64,000 nucleotides of DNA from Yoonia sp. (GCF_014859355.1 NZ_JACUUJ010000009.1:1-64000), one strand, 5' to 3'; shown: positions 28,521 to 38,810, counted from the stretch's first letter. Made by a program: numbers and translations. Notes: generated by a model not told the origin, from the sequence alone.

Positions 28521-30887
28521 ATGCCGAAAGATACAGGAATAGGTGCCAGCACCAAGCGCCGTGAGGATGTGCGCTTTTTGACTGGCCGCGGAAAATACAC
28601 AGACGATATCCAGACCTATGGGGAATGTGCGGCGGTATTTGCGCGTTCGACAGTCGCCAACGGGGTGATCAAATCCATCGACACCAGCGCCGCCGCTGCA
28701 ATGCCGGGTGTTCTGGCCGTGTTCACGGGTGAAGATTTTGCCGACGTGGGGGGCAACCCCGCAGGCTGGCTGATCAACAGCCGCAATGGCGAACCGATGA
28801 AAGAACCCAAGCGCCCGGTTCTGGCACATGGCAAGGTGCGCCATGTCGGTGACGCTTATGCCGCCGTGATCGCCGAAACAGTGCAACAGGCACGAGATGC
28901 GGTCGAGGCGATCACAGTTGACATTGAAGAATTGCCAGCCCTCATCAACATGAAAGACGCGCTGGCTGCTGATCATTATGTGCATGATGAAATCGGGACA
29001 AACCAGTGTTTTGACTGGGGCTGGATCGAAGACAACCGCGCCGCCACTGATGAAGCGATCAGGAACGCGCATCACGTCACCACGCTGGAACTGGTCAACA
29101 ACCGTCTGGTGCCCAATGCTATGGAACCGCGTTGTTCGATCGGGCATTACAACCCCGGCACCGATGAATACATGTTGCACACCACCAGCCAAAACCCGCA
29201 TTTGACGCGCCTGCTGATCAGCGCCTTCGTGATGGGGATTCCCGAAAACAAACTGACGGTGATCGCCCCCGATGTGGGCGGTGGTTTCGGATCAAAAATC
29301 TATCACTATGGCGAAGAGGCACTGGTGCTTGCTGCGGCGAAAAAGCTGGGGCGCAGCGTCAAATGGACGGCCGAGCGGACGGAATCGTTCCTGACCGATG
29401 CGCACGGCCGCGATCATGTCACGAAGATCGAACTCGCGCTGGACGCAGACGGCAAGTTTTTGGCGTTTCGCACTGAAACACTGGCCAATGTCGGCGCATA
29501 TCTTTCGAATTTTTCGACAGCAACGCCGACCTTCCTGCATGGCACGCTGATGGCGGGGAACTATACGGTTCCGCTGGTCTATGTGAACGTCAAAGCGGTG
29601 TTTACCAACACCGCGCCGGTTGATGCCTATCGCGGGGCTGGGCGGCCCGAGGCAACGTATTCCATCGAACGCGTCATCGACAAGGCCGCCCGCGAACTGG
29701 GGATGGATCCGATTGCGCTACGGCGGAAGAATTTTGTCAAACCGGACCAGTATCCTTTCACCTCGGCAGCGGGGCTGGAATATGACAGCGGCAACTATGA
29801 TGCGCTGATGGACCAGATGGAAAAGATTGCAGATGTGGCAGGCTTTGCGGAACGTCGCAAAGCATCAGAGGCCAAGGGCCTGCTGCGCGGCTTTGGCGTG
29901 AATGCCTATATCGAAGCCTGCGGCATCGCGCCGTCAAATCTTGTTGGGGTGCTGGGCAGCCGGGTTGGCCTTTATGATGCGGCGACAGTGCGCGTGAACG
30001 CCACCGGCAACCTGTCTGTCATGGTTGGCGCGCATAGCCATGGTCAGGGGCATGAAACGGTGTTTCCACAGGTTGTCGCGGAAATGCTGGGAATTGATCC
30101 GCAAAGCATCGACATCGTGCATGGCGATACGTCAAAAATTCCCTTTGGCATGGGCACCTATGGATCGCGGTCATTGGCGGTTTGCGGATCAGCCGTGGTG
30201 CGTGCAACCGAAAAGATCATCGCCAAAGCCAAGAAAATTGCCGCGCATATGCTGGAAGCCGCCGACACGGATATCGAATTGAAAGACGGGGTGTTCAGCG
30301 TTGCTGGCACCGATAAATCCGTCAGTTTCGGCGAAGTTGCGTTAAAGGCCTACATCCCGCACAATTTCCCCCTGGAGGACCTGGAGCCAGGATTGGAGGA
30401 AACCGCCTTTTATGACCCAGCCAATTTCACCTATCCGTCCGGGGCCTATTGCTGCGAGGTCGAAGTGGACCCCGAAACCGGCAAAGTCCGCGTTGACCGG
30501 ATGACGGCCGTTGATGATTTTGGCAATGTCATCAACCCGATGGTAGTCACTGGGCAGGTCCATGGTGGCTTGGGTCAGGGGATTGGTCAGGCCTTGGTGG
30601 AAAGCACGACCTATGATGAAAACGGTCAGCTCTTGTCTGCCAGTTACATGGATTACACCATGCCACGGGCGGATGATCTTCCGTTTTATACGGTTGATCA
30701 CAGCAAGGGAAACCCCTGCACGCATAACCCGTTGGGTGTGAAAGGTTGCGGCGAGGCCGGTGCGATCGGGTCACCACCCACGGTTGTGAACGCGGTGATC
30801 GACGCGCTGCAATCGGGTGGCATGAACGTCACGCATATTGACATGCCAATGACCCCGCACCGCGTCTGGTCTGCGATGCAGGGCTGA
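28521..30887 (+). CDS. coxL: CoxL-like molybdenum hydroxylase large subunit, form II
   Basis: A 788-residue catalytic subunit of the xanthine-oxidase superfamily. The Mo-cofactor loop [20 protein letters not shown], the active-site motif AYRGAGR (residues 369-375) and the catalytic glutamate in [13 protein letters not shown] (Glu745) are present. The active-site loop is the form-II (BMS-type) sequence, not AYxCSFR of true form-I CO dehydrogenase, and so lacks the copper-ligating cysteine. The real substrate is thus unknown; CO oxidation should not be assumed. The start ATG at 28521 has a GGGAGGAAA site. Confidence 0.93.
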   Translation: MPKDTGIGASTKRREDVRFLTGRGKYTDDIQTYGECAAVFARSTVANGVIKSIDTSAAAAMPGVLAVFTGEDFADVGGNPAGWLINSRNGEPMKEPKRPVLAHGKVRHVGDAYAAVIAETVQQARDAVEAITVDIEELPALINMKDALAADHYVHDEIGTNQCFDWGWIEDNRAATDEAIRNAHHVTTLELVNNRLVPNAMEPRCSIGHYNPGTDEYMLHTTSQNPHLTRLLISAFVMGIPENKLTVIAPDVGGGFGSKIYHYGEEALVLAAAKKLGRSVKWTAERTESFLTDAHGRDHVTKIELALDADGKFLAFRTETLANVGAYLSNFSTATPTFLHGTLMAGNYTVPLVYVNVKAVFTNTAPVDAYRGAGRPEATYSIERVIDKAARELGMDPIALRRKNFVKPDQYPFTSAAGLEYDSGNYDALMDQMEKIADVAGFAERRKASEAKGLLRGFGVNAYIEACGIAPSNLVGVLGSRVGLYDAATVRVNATGNLSVMVGAHSHGQGHETVFPQVVAEMLGIDPQSIDIVHGDTSKIPFGMGTYGSRSLAVCGSAVVRATEKIIAKAKKIAAHMLEAADTDIELKDGVFSVAGTDKSVSFGEVALKAYIPHNFPLEDLEPGLEETAFYDPANFTYPSGAYCCEVEVDPETGKVRVDRMTAVDDFGNVINPMVVTGQVHGGLGQGIGQALVESTTYDENGQLLSASYMDYTMPRADDLPFYTVDHSKGNPCTHNPLGVKGCGEAGAIGSPPTVVNAVIDALQSGGMNVTHIDMPMTPHRVWSAMQG

Positions 30888-30902
30888 TTTGAGCCGGCGG
30901 GA

Positions 30903-30949
30903 CCGGGGGCCAGCCCCCGGACCCCCGAGGTATTTTTGAACAAAAGAAG
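30903..30949. repeat. Intergenic repeat, right copy, with terminator-like hairpin
   Basis: Hairpin CCGGGGGC-ca-GCCCCCGG at 30903-30920, then the segment 30927-30949, an exact reverse complement of 24535-24557, including a TTTTT run. On the + strand hairpin plus T-run resembles a weak terminator between coxL and coxM, which could lower coxM expression. Confidence 0.75.
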
Positions 30950-30986
30950 GGCCAAGGTGCCTCTTTTGTCGAAGGAAGGACAAACG

Positions 30987-31775
30987 ATGTATGCTTTCGA
31001 GATTGAACGACCCGCCACGATTGCCGACGCTGTGGCCGCTTTGCAAGGCGACGATGCGCAGGCGCTGGGCGGCGGGCAAACGCTGATACCCACGCTGAAA
31101 GCGCGGCTGGCCATGCCGGCGAAACTGGTCAGCCTGTCCGGGATTGGCGAAATGCAGGGGGTTTGCCATAGCGATGATGGTGCGCTTTGCATTGGCGGGG
31201 CGACCACGCATGCGACAGTGGCAACCGAAGCGGCGGCGCATTATCCCGCTTTGGCGGCACTGGCGGCGCATATCGGCGATCCTGCAGTGCGCAACCGTGG
31301 CACGATCGGCGGATCGCTTGCAAACAATGATCCGTCTGCCTGTTATCCGGCTGCGGCGCTTGGGTCGGGTGCGGTCATCATCACCAATACACGCAGCATT
31401 CCGGCAGATGATTATTTTCAAGGTATGTTCACCACTGCACTAGAGGACGGCGAAGTCATCACCGAGGTGCGTTTGCCTGTGCCAGAGACCGCCAACTATC
31501 AAAAATTTGTCCAGCCGGCGTCTCGTTTTGCCTTGGTGGGGGTCTTTGTTGCCAAATTCCCGGATGGTGTCCGTGTGGCGGTGACCGGTGCCTCTGAAAA
31601 TGGCGTGTTCCGCTGGACCGAGGCAGAGGCGGCGCTGTCAGCTGATTTTTCTGCGGGGGCACTTGCAGGGTTGGGCGTTAGCCCAGACGGGATGATCGCG
31701 GATTTACACGGGTCGTCTGCCTATCGTGCGCATCTTGTCGCTGTCATGACAAAGCGGGCGGTGAACGCCTGTTAG
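30987..31775 (+). CDS. coxM: CoxM-like FAD subunit
   Basis: A 262-residue FAD-binding subunit. The FAD-binding loops are [19 protein letters not shown] (about residues 32-50) and [27 protein letters not shown]. The start at ATG 30987 ([16 protein letters not shown]) has an AAGGAAGGA site. Order here is S-L-M rather than the M-S-L of classical CO dehydrogenase operons. A strong convergent terminator follows it. Confidence 0.92.
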   Translation: MYAFEIERPATIADAVAALQGDDAQALGGGQTLIPTLKARLAMPAKLVSLSGIGEMQGVCHSDDGALCIGGATTHATVATEAAAHYPALAALAAHIGDPAVRNRGTIGGSLANNDPSACYPAAALGSGAVIITNTRSIPADDYFQGMFTTALEDGEVITEVRLPVPETANYQKFVQPASRFALVGVFVAKFPDGVRVAVTGASENGVFRWTEAEAALSADFSAGALAGLGVSPDGMIADLHGSSAYRAHLVAVMTKRAVNAC

Positions 31776-31783
31776 CCATAAAA

Positions 31784-31810
31784 AAGGCCCTCACGCGCAG
31801 TGGGGGCCTT
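31784..31810. terminator. Convergent terminator between coxM and infC
   Basis: AAGGCCCTCAC-gcgca-GTGGGGGCCTT: eleven-base stem with one G-T wobble, flanked by an A-run on one side and a T-run on the other, so it can end transcription from both strands. Confidence 0.85.
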
Positions 31811-31868
31811 TATGATTCCAAAGCTGATTTTGTCACGGTGGACGGGGCAGGTGGCCGATCGGCGCGGG

Positions 31869-32414
<546 letters not shown>

Positions 32415-32595
32415 GGTCTTTATCCTTGCGTTGTTCCATTTCTGTAAGGGGCAAGTTATCTCTACCGCGCGTTCTCTTCAACCGGAAAAGGGGCGGTTTT
32501 CTGCCAATCCGGTGTGTCCTGTAGCTTTCCTCAAGCGGGTGTTTCTGACATAGAAGCACGCAGGTCGTTGTGGTCATTTTGAAAGGATGAAACCA

Positions 32596-33273
32596 ATGAG
32601 AGCAATTATCATTATCATTGTCGTCGCTGTTTTAGGGTTTTTTGGCTATCAGTATGCTGCTAATGGCCGTGGCCCGGCGGATGCCATTGCGGTTTTGACG
32701 GGTGAAGCCGCAAGGCAGCAAGCCGAGGCTGAAGCCGCCGCTGCGCAGGCCGCTGCTGATGCACAAGCTGCCGCCGAAGTTGAAGCCGCCGCTGCTGCTG
32801 CTGCTGCCGAAGAAGCTGCCGCCGCGCTTGAGGCAGCCGAACAGGCCGCACTGCAAGACGCCGAAGAGGCCGCCGCTGCGGCGCAAGCTGCCATCGTGGC
32901 CGCCGCTGACGAAGCCGCTGCAGCAGCACAAGCCGCCGCAGATGAGGCGGCTGCCGTGCTGGAGGCCGCGAACGACGCCATTGATGCTGTTACGAACGAT
33001 GCAGCGCAGGCTGTGGAAAGCACAACAGATGCGGTTCAGGATGCTGTATCTGAAACGGGTGGAACTGCGGGCGCAGGTGACATTACGCCAAATCTGGATG
33101 ATTTGCTGACGCAAGAAGGCTTTGATGCGGATCAGTTGATGACACTGATCGACAATGCCGATATTTCCGATTTCCAGAAAACGACATTGAAAGATACTGT
33201 CGGATCACTGCGCGATAACCCCATGCTGATGCAGCCGGTGCTGGACCAGATCAGGCAGGTTTTGGGGCAATAA
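32596..33273 (+). CDS. Alanine-rich coiled-coil protein with N-terminal membrane anchor
   Basis: A 225-residue protein of unknown function. An N-terminal hydrophobic helix (AIIIIIVVAVLGFFGYQYAA) is followed by about 110 residues of low-complexity (A/Q/E/D)-rich sequence, mostly AAA, EAA and QAA, predicted as a long helix, then a folded C-terminal domain (DLLTQEGFDADQLMTLIDNADISDFQKTTLKDTVGSL...). ATG at 32596 follows AAAGGATG with good spacing; the ATG at 32587 has none. It may reach across the periplasm from the inner membrane. Convergent with fpr, ending at a strong terminator. Confidence 0.7.
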   Translation: MRAIIIIIVVAVLGFFGYQYAANGRGPADAIAVLTGEAARQQAEAEAAAAQAAADAQAAAEVEAAAAAAAAEEAAAALEAAEQAALQDAEEAAAAAQAAIVAAADEAAAAAQAAADEAAAVLEAANDAIDAVTNDAAQAVESTTDAVQDAVSETGGTAGAGDITPNLDDLLTQEGFDADQLMTLIDNADISDFQKTTLKDTVGSLRDNPMLMQPVLDQIRQVLGQ

Positions 33274-33280
33274 TGCAAAA

Positions 33281-33307
33281 GGGCCCGCGTTGTCGTCACG
33301 CGGGCCC
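33281..33307. terminator. Convergent terminator, perfect ten-base stem
   Basis: GGGCCCGCGT-tgtcgtc-ACGCGGGCCC, with AAAA just before it. It lies 8 bases after the Ala-rich gene and 22 bases before the fpr stop on the other strand, so it probably serves both. Confidence 0.85.
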
Positions 33308-33329
33308 ATGTTGAATTGTGGGGCGCAAT

Positions 33330-34178
33330 TTATCCAACAAAAGCCTTTTCGATCACGAATTGGCCCGGCTCTGAATTGGCACCCTCGTTTAGGCCCGCGT
33401 TTTCCAACAGCGCCTTGATGTCATGGTTAAAGGCCAGCGACCCACAGACCATCGCGCGGTCGGTTTGCGGGTTCAATGATGGAACACCAAGATCAGCAAA
33501 TAGTTCGCCGTTTTCGATCAATGTGGTGATGCGCCCCATCTTGGGGCTTTTTTCGCGGGTTGTCGTGGGGAAATAGCGGATCTTGTCCAGATTTTCCGCG
33601 CCCAAAAGCTCATGCATCATTGCGTCGGTTTTCAGGTTTTCGATCAGATCACGCCCGTAGGTCAGTTCATCAACATCCCGGCAAGTATGCGTAATGATGA
33701 CTTCTTCAAATTTTTCATAGGTTTCGGGTTCGCGCAGTAGCGATGCGAAGGGCGCGAAACCGGTGCCCGTGGCAAAGAAATAAAGCCGCTTGCCCGGCAG
33801 CAGCGCGTCATGCACCAATGTGCCGACGGGCTTGGGGCGCAAAATGATCTGGTCGCCGGGCTGAATATGTTGCAGCCGCGATGTCAACGGCCCGTCGGGC
33901 ACCTTGATCGAATAGAATTCCAGTTCCTCGTCCCAAGATGGCGATGCGATGGAATAGGCGCGCAAAAGCGGCTTTTGCTTGCCGGTTTTCGGGTCAGGGT
34001 CACCCATCAGCCCGATCATGACAAATTCACCCGATCGGAACCGCAGGCTGGCCGGACGCGTCACGCGAAAGGAAAACAGCCGGTCAGTGTAGTGTTTTAC
34101 CTGCGTCACGGTTTGCGCGTCGGGCAGGGTGGGCACGGGCTTGGCAGTGTTTAGGGTCACGGGTGTCTGCTCTGTCAT
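33330..34178 (-). CDS. fpr: Ferredoxin/flavodoxin-NADP+ reductase
   Basis: A 282-residue FAD enzyme. The FAD-binding RAYSIASPSWDEELEFYSIKV and the NADP-binding FFATGTGFAPFASLL are clear, then ITHTCRDVDELTYG and the C-terminal MVCGSLAFNHDIKALLE. As last gene of the cys operon it most likely supplies reduced ferredoxin to the sulfite reductase, which has no flavoprotein partner gene here. The start at 34178 is chosen over ATG 34187 by family alignment; the ribosome site is weak. Confidence 0.9.
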   Translation of the reverse strand: MTEQTPVTLNTAKPVPTLPDAQTVTQVKHYTDRLFSFRVTRPASLRFRSGEFVMIGLMGDPDPKTGKQKPLLRAYSIASPSWDEELEFYSIKVPDGPLTSRLQHIQPGDQIILRPKPVGTLVHDALLPGKRLYFFATGTGFAPFASLLREPETYEKFEEVIITHTCRDVDELTYGRDLIENLKTDAMMHELLGAENLDKIRYFPTTTREKSPKMGRITTLIENGELFADLGVPSLNPQTDRAMVCGSLAFNHDIKALLENAGLNEGANSEPGQFVIEKAFVG

Positions 34179-34249
34179 TGGTATCATGGCAGCTTTTTAG
34201 GGCCACCCTCCGTTTAGTCGTTGATGTTGATCAGGGAAAGGGGGGCGTC

Positions 34250-34666
34250 TTATTTTTGCGCGCGCAACCGTGCCTGATAGTTGTGGTTTTGCCAATCGGC
34301 GCGGGCCAACCACTGATCTTGCGGCTGGCGTGCGGCAAGGGTATCGTCGATTTCCACCTCGTCAAACCCCGCGCGGCGCGCCATCGCGTATTGATCAGCC
34401 AGCACGTGACCGCGCGCGCGCAACCGCCCCGCAAATCCCGCCCGCCGCAACATCGCCGCCAGCGTAAAGCCGCGCCCGTCGGCGCTTGTTGGAAAATCAA
34501 TGCGGATCATCGCAGCGTTGGTGAAACGCGTCAAAGCAGCAGGATCGGTGTCAGAAGGTAGATCGACCCCATCACCACAGTCATTGGCGGCCATTTCACG
34601 CGCCTGCCGAAAGCTGCCGGTCCAATCGTCAACGCCGAATCCAGCATCAGTTACAATCACTGTCAT
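34250..34666 (-). CDS. DUF934 protein of sulfite-assimilation operons
   Basis: A 138-residue protein with the DUF934 core: MTVIVTDAGFGVDDWTG, ..DLPSDTDPAALTRF, MIRIDFPTSADGRGFTLAAMLRRAGFAGRLRARGHVLADQYAMARRAGFDEVEID. The family sits beside cysI and cysH in many proteobacteria but has no experimentally proven role known to me. The start at 34666 leaves 46 bases after cysH. Confidence 0.85.
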   Translation of the reverse strand: MTVIVTDAGFGVDDWTGSFRQAREMAANDCGDGVDLPSDTDPAALTRFTNAAMIRIDFPTSADGRGFTLAAMLRRAGFAGRLRARGHVLADQYAMARRAGFDEVEIDDTLAARQPQDQWLARADWQNHNYQARLRAQK

Positions 34667-34712
34667 TGGATCACACAAGAGCCACGCTCCCCCTTCATCT
34701 TGGTAAAAAAAC

Positions 34713-35435
34713 TCATTGCGCGGCCAATACACGCATTGCGCCCCGACCGGGGGCGATATGGATGCCACATTCGGTCTTTTCCATGTCACGCCAGCGCCCC
34801 GCACGCGGGTCTTCGTGATCGCCAACACGGGTGGTGCAGGGCATGCAGCCGATGGAAGGATAGCCCTTTGCAACCAGCGGATGCCGGGGCAGGCCCTGGT
34901 CTGCGATATAGGCTTTCAGGTCGTCAGCGGCCCAGTTGGCCAACGGGTTGATCTTGATCTTGCGACCTTCTTTTTCGAACAGCGGCAAGACGGCGCGCTG
35001 CCCGCCCTGATACCGTTTGCGCCCGGTAATCCAGCCGTCAAAACCTGCTAATGCCTGTTCCAATGGGCGGGTCTTGCGCAAGTCACAGCAGGCGTCGGGT
35101 TCCGCCTGATGCAACAACCCATCCACATCCTCGGTCAGCACCGCGTTGCGGCTGGGCGTGATCACGCGCACATCTGTCAGCCCCAGCATTTGCGCCACCT
35201 TGCGCTGGTAATCCAGCGTTTCGGGAAACAGCATTTCGGTATCCAGAAAGATGACTGGAACGTCAGGGCGGATCTGTGCGGCCATATGCAGCAGCACCAC
35301 GCTTTCCGCGCCAAAGGATGACACCAGCGCGATCTGGCCGATTTCGGCGTCGTTCAGCGCGTGGCGCAGAACGGATTGTGCGTCAGATTTCCGGTGCAGC
35401 ATGTTGCGGCGTTCAACAAGTTCCTTAAGCGGCAT
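34713..35435 (-). CDS. cysH: Phosphoadenylyl/adenylyl-sulfate reductase, [4Fe-4S] APS type
   Basis: Reduces adenylyl sulfate to sulfite with thioredoxin. The substrate-binding region is SSFGAESVVLLHMAA; the [4Fe-4S] cluster ligands are the CC pair Cys116/117 (DACCDLRK) and Cys197/Cys200 (GCMPC); the catalytic cysteine is Cys223 in ECGIHI. The four cluster cysteines mark the APS- rather than PAPS-preferring form. The 240-residue protein starts at 35435, overlapping the cysI stop by 11 bases. Confidence 0.93.
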   Translation of the reverse strand: MPLKELVERRNMLHRKSDAQSVLRHALNDAEIGQIALVSSFGAESVVLLHMAAQIRPDVPVIFLDTEMLFPETLDYQRKVAQMLGLTDVRVITPSRNAVLTEDVDGLLHQAEPDACCDLRKTRPLEQALAGFDGWITGRKRYQGGQRAVLPLFEKEGRKIKINPLANWAADDLKAYIADQGLPRHPLVAKGYPSIGCMPCTTRVGDHEDPRAGRWRDMEKTECGIHIAPGRGAMRVLAAQ

Positions 35436-37095
35436 TGGCTTTCTCCTCGCGCGGGTAAAGAATGTCTTTGAACGGGGCCGCGCCAAGGCGGCGGTAGGCC
35501 TGAAGAAATGTTTCGTCAGCATCGCGGCGCAGGTTCAGATACCCCAGCACCAGCCGTTCGATCGCGGGTATGATATCATCGGCGCTGAAACCGGGGCCGG
35601 CGCGTTCGCCGATGGTTGTCGTTTCGGTGCCATCCCCGCCCAGCGTGATCTGGTAATTTTCAACACCGGCACGATCAAGTCCAAGGATGCCGATATGCCC
35701 CACATGGTGATGCCCGCATGCATTGATGCAACCGGAAATCTTGATCTTTAGCGGGCCGATATCGTGTTCGATCTTCAGGTCATCAAAGCGTGTTGCGATC
35801 TGCTGCGCGATAGGGATCGACCGGGCCGTCGCCAGCGCGCAGTAGTCCATGCCGGGGCAGGCGATAATATCAGACGCCAGCCCGATATTGGCGGTGGCAA
35901 GGTCCGCATCGCGCAGGGCGGCATAAACGGCAGGCAGGTCAGATTTGTGGACATGCGGCAGGATCACGTTCTGTTCGTGGCTGATCCGCAACTCGCCATG
36001 TCCGTATTTTTCCGCAATATCCGCCATGGCCCGCATCTGGCCGGATGTTGCATCGCCCGGCGTGGCCCCGTGTTTCTTGATGCTGATCGACACGATGGCA
36101 TAGCCCGGTGCCTTATGCGGGGCCAGATTGGTATCGGTCCATGACCGAAAGGCGGGGTTGGCCAGGCGCGCGGCCTCATAGCCGTCGGTAGATTTGGTGG
36201 CAAAGGCGGGTGGGGTGAATGCGGATTCAATCTCGGCCAGCAGTGTTTGATCATGCCCCGTAAAATCGGGGCGGATCGCGGCAAAGCGTTCCTCGACCAG
36301 CTCTTGAATTTTCTCCAGCCCGTTTTCATGAACGGTAATCTTGATCCGCGCCTTGAATTTATTGTCGCGGCGGCCCAGCAGGTTGTAAACGCTGACGATC
36401 GCCTCGCAATACGCCAGCAGATCGGGCTTGGCCACGAAATCGCGCAGCACCTTGCCCACCATCGGCGTGCGCCCAAGACCCCCGCCGACGATCACCTTAT
36501 ACCCCAGATCGCCCGCATCATTGCGCACCGTCACCAGCCCGATGTCATGGGCGCGGGTGACAGCGCGGTCAGCGGCGGCGCCGGTTACGGCAATCTTGAA
36601 CTTGCGCGGCAGAAACTGGAATTCGGGGTGGTCGGTGGACCACTGGCGCAGCAATTCGGCAATCGGGCGCGGGTCTTCGATCTCGTCGGCCGCAGCGCCA
36701 GCGAAATGGTCGGCGGTCACGTTGCGGATGGTGTTGCCGCTGGTCTGGATCGCGTGCATGCCCACATCGGCCAATGCGTCCAGCATATCAGGCACATCAC
36801 GCAGCGCGGGCCAGTTATACTGGATGTTCTGGCGCGTGGTGAAATGGCCATAGCCCTTGTCCCACTTATCCGCGATGAACGCCAACTGCCGCATCTGTGC
36901 AGTGTTCAGCGTGCCATATGGCACCGCGACCCGCAGCATATAGGCGTGCAGTTGCAGATAAAGCCCGTTCATCAGGCGCAGCGGCTTGAATTCATCTTCG
37001 GTCAGCGATCCGTTGATACGGCGTTCCACCTGCCCACGAAACTGGGCCACGCGGTTGCGCACAAAGGCTGCGTCAAAGTCATTGTAAACATACAT
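35425..37095 (-). CDS. cysI: Assimilatory sulfite reductase hemoprotein
   Basis: A 556-residue siroheme and [4Fe-4S] enzyme that reduces sulfite to sulfide. Two ferredoxin-like half-domains precede each siroheme domain. The cluster cysteines occur in CPGMDYCALATA (around 412-418) and SGCINACGHHHVGHIG (around 455-460). It begins MYVYNDFDAAFVRNRVAQFRGQVERR and shows GHFTTRQNIQYNWP. It lies between the DUF2849 gene (start side) and cysH. Confidence 0.92.
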   Translation of the reverse strand: MYVYNDFDAAFVRNRVAQFRGQVERRINGSLTEDEFKPLRLMNGLYLQLHAYMLRVAVPYGTLNTAQMRQLAFIADKWDKGYGHFTTRQNIQYNWPALRDVPDMLDALADVGMHAIQTSGNTIRNVTADHFAGAAADEIEDPRPIAELLRQWSTDHPEFQFLPRKFKIAVTGAAADRAVTRAHDIGLVTVRNDAGDLGYKVIVGGGLGRTPMVGKVLRDFVAKPDLLAYCEAIVSVYNLLGRRDNKFKARIKITVHENGLEKIQELVEERFAAIRPDFTGHDQTLLAEIESAFTPPAFATKSTDGYEAARLANPAFRSWTDTNLAPHKAPGYAIVSISIKKHGATPGDATSGQMRAMADIAEKYGHGELRISHEQNVILPHVHKSDLPAVYAALRDADLATANIGLASDIIACPGMDYCALATARSIPIAQQIATRFDDLKIEHDIGPLKIKISGCINACGHHHVGHIGILGLDRAGVENYQITLGGDGTETTTIGERAGPGFSADDIIPAIERLVLGYLNLRRDADETFLQAYRRLGAAPFKDILYPREEKANAA

Positions 37096-37097
37096 GA

Positions 37098-37397
37098 TTA
37101 AAGCCCTGCCTGTTTACCGTGGGCATAGTTTGATGGGCCGCGGGTGCGGAACGCCTCTCGGAAATGGGTGGGTTCGGGGCCGTTGTCGCCCGGTTTCGCA
37201 TCCGCCAGATAGGCGCCTGCGATTTCAGCCACCCGCGATTGCGCTTCAAGCAAGCGCAGAGTTGCGTGGGCTTCGTCGGTGATCAATTCCGCCTGCGATA
37301 TGTCGCGGGTCCAGCGGTCATCGTCGGTCAGCCATACGGCGTCACCTTCCAGCAGCGCGTTGGCGGTCACGACCTTGGGGGTGAAATTGCGGGGCAT
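37098..37397 (-). CDS. DUF2849 protein of sulfite-reductase operons
   Basis: A 99-residue protein, MPRNFTPKVVTANALLEGDAVWLTDDDRWTRDISQAELITDEAHATLRLLEAQSRVAEIAGAYLADA..., the DUF2849 pattern. The family is found almost only next to cysG/cysI in alphaproteobacteria; its role is unknown. The start ATG at 37397 overlaps the cysG stop by one base (TAATG), and it ends two bases before cysI, so it is made in step with the enzymes. Confidence 0.85.
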   Translation of the reverse strand: MPRNFTPKVVTANALLEGDAVWLTDDDRWTRDISQAELITDEAHATLRLLEAQSRVAEIAGAYLADAKPGDNGPEPTHFREAFRTRGPSNYAHGKQAGL

Positions 37398-38788
37398 TAT
37401 GCGAACTCCCTGAGTTTCAGCGATTGGGTGGCGGCATCGCGCGGTGCAAGGCCGTAAAAGGTGATCGCGGGGCCGGTCAGATTGGCCTGCGTCATGGTTG
37501 GTTCCATCTCGGCCAGCGTGGTGGCGATGATACGCTGATCGGCGCGGCTGACGTTTTCGATGATCGTCACCGGGGTCGCCGGATCGGCCCCATGCATCAG
37601 CAATCGGCCTTGAATGAAACGCGCGGATTTCTTGCCCATGTAAATCGCCGCAACCTCGCCCGGCTGGGCCAACGCGCGCCAATCGTGATCGGCATAGCCG
37701 CGCGTGTCATGGCCGGTGATCAGCCGCACGGCAGAATTGCGCCCGCGTTTGGTCAGGCTTTGGCCGATGGTGGCAACCGCAGCGGATGCGGCGGTGATGC
37801 CGGGAATGATGGCATAGGGAATACCTGCGGTTTCCAGCGCCGCGATTTCCTCATCCAGCCGCCCGAATACAGTGGGGTCGCCCGCCTTGAGCCGCACAAC
37901 ATGCGCCCCGCGCGCCGCGTGTTCCACGATCAGCGCGTCGATATCGGCCTGCGCCATTGACGCGCCGAACCCTTCCTTGCCGGCGTCGATAATCACCGCT
38001 TCGCGGCGGGCCAGTTCAAGGATTTCAGGCGTGACCAGTCGGTCGTGAATAACCACGTCGGCCTTGTCCAGCGCGCGGCGCGCCTTAAGCGTGAGCAGCT
38101 CTGGGTCGCCCGGCCCTGCGCCAACAAGATCGACGTGGCCGGCGGTGCGCGTGGCCGTGGCATGGGTGTCGATCAGGGTTTCAAGTGCGGGCAGCACGCC
38201 CGCTGCGCCCTTGTCGTCAAACGCCTTGGGGCCAGCGTTGAAATAGAAATCGGCCCAGAAATCGCGCCGTTTGCGGCCCATCGGCAGCACCTCTGCTGCG
38301 CGGCGAAAGGTTTTGCCAATGCGTGCAAGGACGCCCAGCGATTGCGGCAGGCGCGTTTCCAGATCGGCCTTGATCGCGCGGGCCAGCACGGGGGCGGCGC
38401 CTTCGGTGCCGATGGCGATGGTCACCGGGTCGCGGTCCACGATGGCGGGGGTGATGAACTGGCTGTCGGCCAGATTATCCACGATGTTGACCAGCGCGCC
38501 TTCGGCATGGGCGATTGCGGCAACGCGGGCATCTTCGGCGGCATCCTCATTTGCAGCGTAAAACAGTGCTGCGCAAATCGCATCGCCGTGGTCCATCGCG
38601 CGGGGGATCACGCGCAGCTTGCCTGCCGCGGCCCAGCGGTGAATTTCTGGCGCGATCTGGGCGGCGATGACGGTCAGATGCGCCTCTGTCTTCATCAACA
38701 GGCGCAGCTTGGCCATAGCGGCGTCGCCACCGCCCGAAAGAACGATGCGCCGGCCTGCGACGGCCATGAAGATCGGAAAGTGTTGCAT
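37397..38788 (-). CDS. cysG: Siroheme synthase CysG
   Basis: A 463-residue two-domain enzyme. The N-terminal part is precorrin-2 dehydrogenase and ferrochelatase with the nucleotide loop VLSGGGDAAMAKLRLL and NIVDNLADSQFITPAIV. The C-terminal part is uroporphyrinogen-III methyltransferase with HVDLVGAGPGDPELLTLKARRALDKADVVIHDRLV, RLKAGDPTVFGRL and PGITAASAA. It makes the siroheme of CysI. First gene of the operon, preceded by a candidate operator 22 bases upstream. Confidence 0.94.
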   Translation of the reverse strand: MQHFPIFMAVAGRRIVLSGGGDAAMAKLRLLMKTEAHLTVIAAQIAPEIHRWAAAGKLRVIPRAMDHGDAICAALFYAANEDAAEDARVAAIAHAEGALVNIVDNLADSQFITPAIVDRDPVTIAIGTEGAAPVLARAIKADLETRLPQSLGVLARIGKTFRRAAEVLPMGRKRRDFWADFYFNAGPKAFDDKGAAGVLPALETLIDTHATATRTAGHVDLVGAGPGDPELLTLKARRALDKADVVIHDRLVTPEILELARREAVIIDAGKEGFGASMAQADIDALIVEHAARGAHVVRLKAGDPTVFGRLDEEIAALETAGIPYAIIPGITAASAAVATIGQSLTKRGRNSAVRLITGHDTRGYADHDWRALAQPGEVAAIYMGKKSARFIQGRLLMHGADPATPVTIIENVSRADQRIIATTLAEMEPTMTQANLTGPAITFYGLAPRDAATQSLKLREFA

Positions 38789-38810
38789 GGCGAACCTCTG
38801 ATTTCTTCCC

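Noticed and set aside
28521-30887. Calling the cox genes aerobic CO dehydrogenase
   Set aside because: The active-site loop is the form-II AYRGAGR; CO oxidation is not supported by sequence.
32700-33050. GCC/GCT-rich tract as a possible DNA repeat array or CRISPR
   Set aside because: No regular unit or spacer; it simply encodes an alanine-rich helix with varied alanine codons.
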